Shown here: piece after piece, positions 47,666 through 58,281 of the stretch
Numbering within the stretch: position 1 is the first letter of the stretch
Layout of the letters: every line of letters begins with the position of its first letter
NCBI RefSeq assembly: GCF_029227915.1
Contig: NC_079875.1
Location: 3,288,001-3,348,000, forward strand
From: Hydractinia symbiolongicarpus
Taxonomy: Eukaryota > Cnidaria > Hydrozoa > Anthoathecata > Hydractiniidae
Length of the DNA: 60,000 bases
Direction: 5' to 3'
Notes under the pieces: generated by a model
Told to the model about the DNA's origin: nothing
Databases searched by the model: none
What the model saw: only the letters and a program-made list of their open reading frames with translations
Made by a program: the position numbers and the translations under genes

Positions 47666-49423
47666 TTATTGGCAGTAATGTAAGATTTCAACAGTCGGAG
47701 AGAATGAAGAGCCAACAGTGAGAATAGAATCTCCAAGGACGCTGAACTTCACGTTACTAACTTACTAAACATTTTGAAGATCAGTAAATACCGACAAGCT
47801 TTCGTATTGGCAAACATGTACTATCATTTTACATCAAACTGGTTTTACCCTTTTTTATAAAAGCCGGGAAATTTGACTTCAGCTGAATTTTTCCATTTTT
47901 TTTACATGTTAAGACCACCTTAATTCCTTTATTTCTTGGTTCTTTCAAGTTCTCCGTACGTCTTGCAATCCAGTTGATCTAGGTGCAGGTTTCGTAGGAT
48001 ATCAGAAAATAATTCTGAGAAGATTTTTGAAGGATTTGCTTTGTTTGTTGCAGACAAGAAGCTTACATTCTAGAAGATACAAAATCTCACGCTTATAACA
48101 CGTAACTTCCTAACAAAGGATACTTTTCATTTGCGGAGACGTGGCAAGAAGTTAGAACAATGCTACGTCTGGCGGTAATGTTACATAGTTACAATAGCAG
48201 TGGAGGAAGAACCAGACATTAGGAGGGATTCTCCAATGATATTATAACTTCCCATTACTTACTGCAGGACAAAAACCTTTATTTTTTCTGGGGTGCATTT
48301 TCTTAAAAATATTTCAATTTTTTTCACTGACAGTTAATGATTTCACAAATATAGGACGTAAGATTCTGTAGAAAACCTAAACATGTTGGAAACTATAAAA
48401 TACTGCCCTGGCAAATGCGTGATTAAAATATGGTTAAAACGGGCTGAAATACCCTATTTTGACAAATTGACCTCCCCAAAAAATATTTAACAACCAAATA
48501 TGAGTTTGACAGTCGTTGAATATTAAAATACTATTTTTTACGAAGTAGAAACAGAAAAATTAGAAAAAATAGAAAAACCTTACCCCTGACAAATGCACTT
48601 CCAAGTTCATCCACTTCGCAATTTTTTTTAAATAATCAACGTAAATAGAGAATTTCCAAGATAAAAACGCTGTATTTTCGTGTCGTTATCGCAAGACCTA
48701 TCTTCATTTTACTAAGTTGAAATTCGAATGTTTATATTTTTAGTTTCGTGAAAGAGATTAACCAGATTTCATTCCCGTGGGAGATATAGGCATCGAAAAA
48801 TCTTGTTTTGTACTTCTATTTTGTTTCATACTACGATTATCTACGAATTGTACATTAACAAAGTTATGTTTTACAGAAGATGATAAGAAAGGACAGGGTT
48901 CATTACTGCTTTCTCAAAAAAAATCAGAGTTTGTCAATTTTACCCGCCTCCTAGTGACTTAATTAGGATTGTCGCAATGATGACCAACTAGATGAACTTA
49001 AAACATAGTTTTCCACCCTTGTACAATTAAATTTAAAAAAACAAACAAAACAAACAGACTAACTTGCGCGTAAAAGATTTCTTCCGCGGCGCGAATTTTC
49101 AAGGCTCAGGTTCAAAAAAGAAATGCACGCGTGTTTTTGCCGCGACTGGGGAAAAACTTAAAGTAGGAACTTTATCGGCGACCATGCGGGTTAATTATTT
49201 TATAACGAAAATGTCACACATAATTATATTTCATTATTTTTGTAACAAATCAAAATAGCGCATTTATGCAGTCAGGGGGTTAGGGTATAAATAAACGCAG
49301 AAAAAACAAAAAAATCAGTTAGATTACAAGTAAAAGCAAACGAGCTAGATGTTAAAAATGAGCTAAATACTTTCTTTTGCGATGTTTCTTTCTTCTATAA
49401 TACTTGTTCGTGTATTTGACATT

Positions 49424-49450
49424 CAATATCTATCTTTTTGATAGATATTG
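49424..49450. repeat. Perfect 11-bp hairpin close to the left side of the virus-like element
   Basis: CAATATCTATC (49424-49434) pairs exactly with GATAGATATTG (49440-49450) around a TTTTT loop. It sits about 100 bp before the first sequence that can be assigned to the virus-like element. Confidence 0.75.
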
Positions 49451-49559
49451 GATCAGGGGGATGGTAATAGTTCTTTCACGGGAGCTTCCTATGCTACAGG
49501 TTTTTCCCTATAGTAGTAGTAAGGAGTGAACATATACAGTTTTCGCTCTTTCCACACCT

Positions 49560-49800
49560 TTACCCCTAAAAAACCCCGCTTCACCACTTTCACCACCACC
49601 TCCATCCAAAATCGGGAAACCTGACGTCATCCGAAAATAAAATCCGAGAAATACCGATTCTGATAATACGCATGCGCAAAGGCATATATACTTTATATGC
49701 TGACATCAACAAAATTAGAATATGAGTAGGGGGAATTCCCATACTCAAACTATGACCACACCAAAAATTTTACTGATGTATCTTAGTGTATAATAATAAG
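49560..49800 (+). promoter_or_regulatory. Regulatory module A: palindrome and TATA, copy of the module at 53.9 kb
   Basis: In order: ACCCCTAAAAAA (49560-49571), TGACGTCA (49622-49629), TGCTGACATCAAC (49698-49710), the palindrome GAGTAGGGGGAATTCCCATACTC arms (49724-49746), and a TATA-like TGTATAATAATAAG directly before ATG at 49801. The same parts in the same order and orientation lie in front of the polymerase at 54150. Here the ATG leads into a frame that stops after nine codons, so the downstream gene is lost and the module is orphaned. A promoter role is inferred from this arrangement. Confidence 0.6.
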
Positions 49801-49879
49801 ATGTCCATTAATGATCATCTCAAGAGATAGGATGATGCCGATGTTGGGACAAGTCATCCCTCATGATCTTAAGGCAATT

Positions 49880-49980
49880 CAGCGTTTAAAATTCATGCTA
49901 TTTCTTGCGACATTTCATCCTTTCCGCTCAAAATTGCTTTATCCCTCGTTTAAAATTCACGCTATTTCGCGTGAATTTAG
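49880..49980 (+). repeat. Partial duplication downstream of module A
   Basis: CGTTTAAAATTCATGCTATTTC (from 49884) is repeated as CGTTTAAAATTCACGCTATTTC (from 49948), about 64 bp apart, next to a small hairpin TTCACGCTATTTCGCGTGAA. It falls between the orphan start at 49801 and the 3' end of the minus-strand polymerase. Confidence 0.6.
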
Positions 49981-50021
49981 GTGTGTTTTTTTTGCCTCTT
50001 ACCTCTTACCTCTTTGTTATC

Positions 50022-53000
50022 TTATGTAGCCTTATAGTGTCCCCGCGCATAGGTGCTTATTCCATCATTATGGATAATTCTTTTGTCATCATCTGCATTG
50101 AAAGCGAGTTTGTTTGTTTTTATGGTGTGAACATCATGTTTAATCGATCGGAAGGTCATCTGCTCTCTGTAAATGTTTACACCATCGAACAAGCATCTCT
50201 TATAATCGTCAAACCCCATGGTCTTCTTTACTACGCACTTCTTGACTCCCTTGCACTTTTTGTCCTCTGTTCCGTCTAACTGTTTATATTCATAGGTCTT
50301 CGCTCTAAGAGCGACAAACTCTGTCATTATCTTACCACCCAACTCATCTTTCATTAGACCGATGACCTTTTTATTCATACCTATGGTTAAAGGTCTGTTA
50401 TCTTTCTTGTCATATCCTGAAGTGTCCAATCTCACAGCTACATCGTCAGCGATATCTTTGTAGAAGTCGTCGGTTTTGATATGATAAACGAATGAATCTG
50501 TGTCCATGTAGCAAAGCTTTAGATTGTCACCATATTTTGGTCGCATATAGTCGTAGTAGAACTCTTACATAACTATCTTAGACAAGTCGAGAATTGCAGG
50601 ACCTAGATAGATTGGCTTGTTCAACACGACTTTGATTTTCTGCATTTCAACACCCATCAGTGTTTCTGAGAAACAGATGCTGCCTTTGAAGTTGGGCTTC
50701 ATCACTAGTTTCTCATATTGTTGTTTCTTGGTAGCCAAGCGTATGCCTTTGTGTTTACGTTGGATTTCCATAGTTTTACCAAAGACCGAATTATTCATCA
50801 GCTTGAAAAAATCTTTCTCGAAGTCGTTCTTTGATTTTGTACGCAAATCGGTGTTAAAATCAATGTTTCAACCATGCGCTTTGCTCAAATTCTATCACCC
50901 TATGAACCTTATTAAGAACAAGACTATGTTTCAACGCTTGATCAAGCGCACGGATGTGAATAACATAATTTTTTCTGTCAGAAAGGCATGGGGTTAGCTT
51001 CTCGACCCCATTAATCTCCATTCGGGCAGGCATGAAAGGAAGATCGTTATGCGTAGCATGTAGCTCTTTTGGATATCTCACATCCACCTCGAGTATGTAA
51101 CTCTTTTCACCGTTTTCCTCAGCCAACATAGAAATGAGTTTAGTCGTGAATTTATTAGGATCATCAACCCACTTGAACTGTCCCGTTGGTAATTTTTGAA
51201 TCATAGCCCATCCATACAGATTGTTTGCATCAAGATACTGGAGATAGCTGGTCTCTTCGGTCGTCTTATATCGAACACCCATATATTTGTTGTTAGCTTT
51301 AGCATGTCTTTGAACAGCCTGAGTGAGACCTCCTCTAATACCTTTCTCCATAAACAGAAACATATCCATATCATGCAGCAAATCTAGCTTAATCTCGGTC
51401 TTTTTCAAACATGCTTACCAAACTAACCCAGGAGCAGTGCAAAAATGTGCAGGATCCAATTGATAATGTTTTAGGCATGTTTCCCTAAAAGTCTCAAAAA
51501 CATTCGAAAGCAATAGAACGTCTGTCTTGAGGTAGATATCATGATACACACCCATATTTTTGATTTTCATGTCTTTCCACACCTTCTGCGCATGCGCATA
51601 ATCAGCATCACTGATTCCGCTCATGTTCAACTTGCTGTAAAAAGCATCTTTTGCCGAAAACTTAGTTTCATTGAACTTATCGAAAGAATCAACGTATTCT
51701 ATGGATAAACTCCTTTTCTTCACAATAGTTTGAATTGCTCATCACCCTTAAAGAATTTTCGAAGATTTTTACACTGCTCATCAGATAGATTGTTTACCAA
51801 CTTATTAAGGCTACTAGCCATGAAACGAACTGAATCAATAAATCTCAATTGTATCTTTATGTCCTTTTTCTCACCTTTCTTCACATATTCACCAACCTTA
51901 ACATCCAGCGAGAAAGAGATGTATTTCTCTTTGTTTTCGGCGATGACGGTAGTCTTTTCATCTCCATACTGTTTGACCAATTCCTTGATAAATAGATGCG
52001 CATCGTACCCACTCAGATTATGGAAGACGATTGGGATGTATTTAGGTACTTTATAACGGAGATTACAAGACCGATGTGCGACTCCACGAAACTTACCAGT
52101 AAAATGACAATGATCGGCAACACGCATATCCTGGTTGAAATGTCTCTTGCATATGTGGCATTTATCTGAATTGTTATATCTTTGTAGCTCTTCATCCGTG
52201 AGATCTTGCATTCTTCTTTTTGGAAACATATTGTATAGTCTTTTCACTTCACGTACTACATGATTCACAAAGCGTAAAACACAGTCTTCACCGCGGTAAA
52301 GCGTCAGAGGGTCTGGAACTTCACCATGAGCAAATTTGCTGTAACAACAGAAACCTGTGGGAACATGTTTACCTAGTTTTTCAGTGGATGATCCGCTATT
52401 TTTCTCTTCTTGAGCCACCTTTTTTGTGAAAGCTTCGAAATCGGCATACATGATAAATGGGGCTTTAAGCTGGTGTTGACCATTGTTAAATTTAACGGTG
52501 CTACCCTTTTTAGGGAGTTGAATCTTAGCAGCATAATTATTCTTACAATATTCAAAGTGTTCACCTCGGATTTCCTCACTATTAAAACCTGAGAGACAAT
52601 TTAAGCAATAATGCTCTTTATGTTCATGTTTCGAGTTGACCTTACCTAATACACCGCTCAAGTTCTTTACAGCTATATAATGCCTCTTTTCCTTCTCACA
52701 CAGTAAAAACAAAACAACCGTTTCTTTGCGGTCAAGATGCTTCGACTTACGGCACATATAGACACCTTTTCTCACGTCTTTTGTCAAAACATGCACAGCG
52801 ATATCAGGGTTTCTTCTCTCAAACAAATCTATTTTATTTAGCGCCATTGGGAAAGATAGACCATCCCAATTATACTTATCATGCTTCTTAAGGTTTGAGA
52901 TTCGTTCAGGATGATTATCGATCTTATCATGATTGAGAGCTGCGATAATCGCCCACCTGAAACACTCATCATCTTCTTCATTTTTAGGGTTGATTATCGA

Positions 53001-53858
53001 TTTCTTACCGCTGAAATTCTTAGGTACCGGCAAGTAAGAGCTGCCTCTCGTTATTTTTAGCTTGTGAAAGTCTACATCAATATTTGAAATTTTATCGATA
53101 ACAAAGCCGGATCGAGGTAACGCAGGGTTTTCAATCTGCTCGATTATCTTTTTGAACATATTATTAACAACATTAGATATATCGTTTTCATTGTGAATTG
53201 TTTCCATATAGCTATTGAACGCCTGATCAACATAGATTGTCGCTTCAGGATTGGATAAATCCTCCTTTCTCCATTTGATCCACACAGTTGCTTGAATTTT
53301 TATTGATTTTTTGTTTTTGAGTTCCCTCTTAATCAGATCAATTAGGATGGGTCGAACCTTTTTGAGAAACAAATCAACATCCTTTTTTCCATCTGAGTTT
53401 ATCTTGAACCTTTTGTAAGAACCATTAAACGCTGTTTCAATAGGAGTAAATTCTTTTTCCTTCTTCTCTTTTTCCTCCTTTTTCTCTCCTCTATCCTTTT
53501 TATACAAATCCAGAACCTTATCTCTCAGGGTTCTGAAAGCTTTACTCGTTTTCTCCTTAATAGCTTCAGGTACATGATTTATTAACCATTCTCTCCATTC
53601 ATTCAACTTGTTTTTTACCTGGGGTCTATTTTTTGCCATTTCTTCCTGCTCAAACAAATCCATGTCTTGTTGGCCAGGAATAATTGTAACAGATCGGACT
53701 GGTTTGAACCGTCTAGTAGATCTTGGCGGTGAAACAAGTTGACCATTCCTCATCGGTCTTATAGCAGAAACAGGTGAGCCTGATAATAATTCGAGCAACT
53801 CAGCTTTTCTGAGTTTTGAGTAGCCATGTAGGCCGCGTTCTCTGGCGAGAGCTTTTAG
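50022..53858 (-). pseudogene. Family-B DNA polymerase pseudogene (PolB1, Polinton/adintovirus type)
   Basis: Read from 53858 down to TGA at about 50022. The order is: a SAP-like N-terminal motif (LARERGLHGYSKLRKAELLE, about 53850-53790); a long charged region; a C2H2-like cluster; exonuclease Exo I (YADFEAF, about 52452); an endonuclease-VII-like Cys/His finger (CHICKRHF, DHCHFTGKFRG, CNL; about 52160-52060); Exo II (NLSGYDAH, about 52023); Exo III (YLKTDVLLLS); and palm motifs A (YLDANNLYGW), B (KLMNNSVFGKT) and C (YMDTDS). There are four breaks: a frameshift near 51722, a nonsense codon at 51417-51415, a frameshift near 50862, and a nonsense codon at 50567-50565. The frame is also closed by TAG at 53861-53859, so the original start is lost. 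All catalytic motifs survive, so the decay is recent. In such elements this enzyme copies the element's own DNA by protein priming. Confidence 0.9.
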
Positions 53859-53933
53859 CTAGAGTAGTACACCCGGATAACCAGGTGTTAGGTTTTCGAC
53901 GGTCAAACCCCTATTAAAAAACGCTGCTTTTAG

Positions 53934-54149
53934 ACCCCTAAAAAAATCTGTGACGTCACAGATTATATCATACCTCAAATGAGTAAACAAGTCACGTGAT
54001 ATTCAACAAATTTGCTGACATCATCAAAAATGACGGCACTCGACAAAACTGCTGACATCAACGTTTGAATAGGGAAATTCCCTACTCAAATTTTGTCCAC
54101 TTCAAAAAAAAAACTCCGAAAGTCCAAAATCTGTATATAATAAAGAGAA
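53934..54149. promoter_or_regulatory. Regulatory module B between the two divergent polymerases
   Basis: In order: ACCCCTAAAAAA (53934-53945), TGACGTCA (53951-53958), a CACGTG box (53993-53998), TGCTGACATCA twice (54013-54023 in shorter form, and 54050-54060), the palindrome arms GAATAGGGAA/TTCCCTACTC (54067-54087), and TATA (TGTATATAATAAAG, from 54132) 18 bp before ATG 54150. It fills the 290-bp gap between head-to-head polymerase genes, so it could serve both directions. The same series in the same orientation occurs at 49.56-49.80 kb. Confidence 0.6.
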
Positions 54150-57100
54150 ATGAGTTGGTTCAAGAATGCAATCACCAGGCTATACAGCGCTGTCTCAGCG
54201 CCAATAGCAGCAACTCGCAATGCTCTTGCAGGTCGACTACAGAGCGTGCGAGACACTGTCAGGCATTATTATAACAGGGCGAGGGAGCAAATTGCTGGAA
54301 GGGCAACGCTGCACGATGAAATCGAAGCCGAGGCGCGAGAGGACTTTTACGATGCTGGAGACATACAAGATGAATACAGCGGAGTCGAAGACATCAAGCA
54401 CATGTTCCCACAAGAGAAAAACCGATCCGAAGGCGTCAAAGACATTCAGCATATTTTTGACGAAAATGACACACAGATGTTGGAAGACGGAAATCGTGTT
54501 AAGACATGGCGGTTCAATAAGAACCTTAATCAGCCACTGGCAGATGCTATCATGCGAAAAATTACCCCCTACATAGACATGAGAGTTAAGGTAGTCTACA
54601 GTTTTGCTTGCACCATCTACGAAGCAGGAGGTGGCACGGCTCCGTATCACAAAACCAAGGGAAGCGAAGGATCGCTTACGAGCCTAGCTGACATCGAAGC
54701 CTTTATCGAAAAATGTGAAATGCAGCGATTAGATCTTGGAGATAACGAGTTTTGGGGGAAGGCGTACTTGCCACCAGAAAGAACAATCGAGACCCCAGGA
54801 TCATACGAAGGGAAATAGTCTTCAACCATGTGCAGATCAAGATCATCTCTACAAGGGAGCCCCTGTTAGGCTGTGGACCTTTGCCAGACTGGTTGCGAAT
54901 AAAGAGGTGCATCTACGCTGTGGATGGTAAAGAAGAGCGATCGGACAACCTATGTGTCTGGCGATGCCTAGCCATCGAAAAGAGGGCCGGGGTAGAACGT
55001 GGAACAGAGTACCTTACAAGGCCAGCCCTCAAACTAGCACGCGAGTACTACGAGAACCCCAAACTGAAGAGGGAAGATGTACGTGCTACGAAGCTCGTTG
55101 ACTTCGAGGGCATAGCGAAGCGCTTCAAGATCAATATCAGAGTCTTTGAACCCAAGACCAATTCTGAGAAAGCGCCATCGTGTACGGTCATAATCAATAC
55201 AAAAAAGATTTAGACACAATCAACCTTGGTATGCTGGATGGACACTGTTTCTACATCAAGGATTTAGACGTACTGGCACGACAGAAGTGGGAATGCGAAA
55301 CCTGCAAGCAAATGTTTACAAGCAGCGGAGATCTTACGAGACATAAAAAGATATGTGAAGGAAAAAAGCCGACTATCATCTGCAAAGGCAGGAGGGTCAA
55401 GCGCATGCCTAGCAAGTCAGAGAAGGTCTTTCACGGTGAGGGCTTCAGCTATGACGCTTGTAAATGGCTCGAGCACATGTCGAGGGAAACTGGAAGACAC
55501 ATCCATCACGCACTCTGTGGGCATGGAGGAGAACGTGTGATCCGCTACGGGGAGAAAGAAAATGAGGTCTACAAGGTAGACGGCTATGAGCCAGAGACTA
55601 AGACAGTCTACGAGTACCACGGTTGCAAGTGGCACGGATGCCCCTGCCAAGGAACAAACAAAAATCGATATACGGCCACCAAGTCAAAGGAGGAAGGCAT
55701 CCGAAAACTTGGCTACAACCTCGTGACAGTGTGGGAATGTGAGAGCCCACCCAAAGCCAAGAGGTACTTCAAGAAAGACTTTCGACCCTACCCTCACTAC
55801 ATCGTGTTTGATTTCGAGGCCCTCCTAGCACCTTTACACCAGCGGCAAACAGCAGACCTGATGTATATATCGGAGCATGTGCCGGTCAGCGTCGCTATTC
55901 ACGATAGTCTAAACGGAGATCCAACGTTCCTGGAGCACGATGATCCCAAGATCTTGGTTAAACGATTTGTGGAGCAGCTCGAAAAGAGACACGCCCTCAT
56001 TGTGGAAGAGGTGGAGAGAATGTACCCGAGACCCAATGATTTTAACATGCTTCCAGACAAGACTCAGAAGGCATGGAACGAGTGGGTAAACCAAGTGGCT
56101 GTGATCGGCTTCAACAGTGGCAAGTATGACCTGAACATGATCAAGCGGTACTTTGTCGATCAAATTGCCAAAGACGATAGCGAAAAGATCAACATGGCGA
56201 AGAAAGATAACAACTACATGTTCTTTACGACCTCGAGGTTCAAATTTCTCGATATCAAAAATTTTCTCTCTCCTGTTATGAGCTATGACCTATGGTGCAA
56301 GTTTCTGGATTGCAAGCTCGAAAAGCTGGTGTTCCCATACGAGTGGCTGACGAGCTATGACAAGCTAACCCACGTCGTACCCGTGGAGCATGAACACTTT
56401 TATCGCAGTCTTAGTGGGAAAAACACCCTCTCTCTTGATGAGTACGAAACATTCCGTGCAAAGTTTTACAAGCAAGGCTGCGTCACCATGATGGACTGGT
56501 TGCGCGAGTACAATCTAGCCGACGTGGAACCCTTCATTGAAGCCGTGGACAAGTCAAGGTTGCAGTACTACGACGACGAGATAGAGATTTTGAAAGACGC
56601 GGTAAGCATTCCAGGCGTATCGATGCGCTACGTCTTGAACAAGTCTCTACGACTGAATCCAAAGCTAGAGCTATACGCGCCAGGAGAACCATGCAAGCAC
56701 AAGTGTGAAAGCAAACCGTGCAAAGGGGAGGGCTGCGAGGCGTGCAAGAAAGCTCGAGAACAGTGTAAAGAGTGTGAGGGTAACGTTTGCAAGGTGTGTA
56801 ACGGCAGGCCATGCGTGGGTTGTGATGGAAAGAGAAAGAGAGGTGAGAATTGCGAGACGTGCAAGGGGAAAAAGTGCAAGACATGCAGGAGGAAAAAGTG
56901 CAAGACATGCAAGGGAAAATGTGCAGGGGGGTGCAAAGGAAAGTGTTGCAAGGCGTGAAAAAAGGTGCAACAGGCTTGCACTGAGTGCACGAAGAATGAG
57001 GCCTACGAGCTCTTGCAGACGGGCATGGTGGGAGGGCCTGCCATCGTGTTCTGTAGGTACCACGAGAGAGACGTGACGGGTATCAGATCCCACATCTACC

Positions 57101-58144
57101 AGGAGCCACGGAAGTGCAAAACTGTTCTGGGGCTTGACGCGAACCTAATGTACCCGAGTACGTTCTTGAACTACTTTCCATGTGAGAAGGAGAAGCTGAT
57201 CAAGATCAACCCACCTACGGCTGAGCACAACATCAGACTGTTGATAGAAGGTATGCAAAATGAATCCCTCTTTGGTTTTGCGCAGGTCGACATCGAAGTC
57301 CCTCTGGAACTGTATGACAAATTCAGCGAAAGGGTTGTGGTTGAAAGAGAAAGAGGTGAGACAAGCCGATAAGGATCCGGACAAGCGTATTGCTGGAGAT
57401 ACGGCAAAGGTGAAAGGGACCTCGTTCTATGGGAAAATGATCGAAGATCAAGCGAGGCACGCGAACACCACCTTTACGAGAGATGAAAAGAAGGTGGATG
57501 CAGCGATGAGATCGCCGTACCTTGAAGATCTTGAAGAGATAGGTGATGCTTACGAGATCCGAGAAGGAAAGAAAAAGGTGCATATCGACAGAGCGTCCCA
57601 GTGCGGCATTGCGGTGTACCAGCTGGCCAAATTGCGCTTGCTTGAGTTCTATTACAATTTTTTGGATAAGTACGTGGATCGTCAAAATTTTGAATATATT
57701 TACATGGATACGGACAGTGCCTATTTTGCCATCTCTGGAGAAGAGTTGCAAGATGTCGTTCGCCCTGAACTGCTTGACGAGTACAACAAAGACGTGAAAA
57801 ACTGGCTGGTAACCGACAAGTACTCAAGTCGAACAGGAGGGATATTCAAACCGGAATTTATCGGGTTTAGGATGATTGCCACGACAGCCAAGTGATACTT
57901 TGTGGAAGGAAAGGAAGGCACAAAGTTCTCCTGTAAGGGTATGTCAAAGAAGCGGAACGCTATGACATGGGAGAGATAAAAGAACGCGTTGACTGGCTCT
58001 ATTGACACTGCGAAAAACGTAGGTTTCCGGGTGCACAAACAGGGGATGGTTACGTACGAACAAAACAAGCTGGGCCTCTCAACGTTTTATGATAAGCGGA
58101 AGGTACTCGATGACGGCGTACATACCTCCTCTCTTATGTTGTGA
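54150..58144 (+). pseudogene. Second family-B DNA polymerase pseudogene (PolB2) with Cys-rich insert
   Basis: Starts MSWFKNAITRLYSAVSAP at ATG 54150 and ends TGA 58142-58144. Visible order: a helical N-terminal region; a C2H2-type finger (WECETCKQMF with LTRHKKIC, about 55291-55359); a GYEPETKTVYEYHGCKWHGC segment (about 55585-55646) resembling Vsr-type endonucleases; Exo I (VFDFEALLAP, about 55806); Exo II (GFNSGKYDLN, about 56108); Exo III (YNLADVEPF, about 56511); a 21-cysteine CxxC-rich stretch (56692-56955); and motifs A (GLDANLMYPS), B (KVKGTSFYGK) and C (YMDTDSAYF). Breaks: frameshifts near 54815, 55180 and 57340-57370 (the last with loss of residues between motifs A and B), and nonsense codons at 56956-56958, 57893-57895 and 57977-57979. 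It resembles PolB1 only in the catalytic motifs. As it stands it cannot make a full enzyme. Confidence 0.9.
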
Positions 58145-58271
58145 ATAGTGAGGTTTCCCCGTCCAGAGTTTTTTGAAAAATAAACATACTGAACGACATA
58201 GCCCTCACTATAGCAATAATTCTTCCGTACGTCTTGATCGTGCTCTGTTTTTTGCACTATAGAAGGCTTCT

Positions 58272-58281
58272 AATAAATATG
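58272..58281 (+). promoter_or_regulatory. AATAAATATG motif overlapping a start codon
   Basis: The last three bases are the ATG at 58279. The identical decamer overlaps the start codon at 59528. It may combine a polyadenylation signal for the upstream gene with a promoter or start context for the next. Confidence 0.45.

Larger units (their letters stand above)
44780..49555. other. Noncoding region with scattered short repeats
   Basis: No exon could be supported. Short open frames near 46780, 47176 and 47467 lack domain or splice support. The region includes a tRNA-derived repeat, a 22-bp tandem duplication and a strong hairpin near its right end, described separately. Confidence 0.5.

Noticed and set aside
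47467-47721. 84-codon frame with several cysteines
   Set aside because: It spans a tRNA-derived repeat in the opposite orientation, and the Cys spacing fits no domain.
56534-57093. Overlapping 120-140 codon minus-strand frames rich in Leu, His and Pro
   Set aside because: They are reverse-complement shadows of the Cys/Lys-rich repeat of PolB2.
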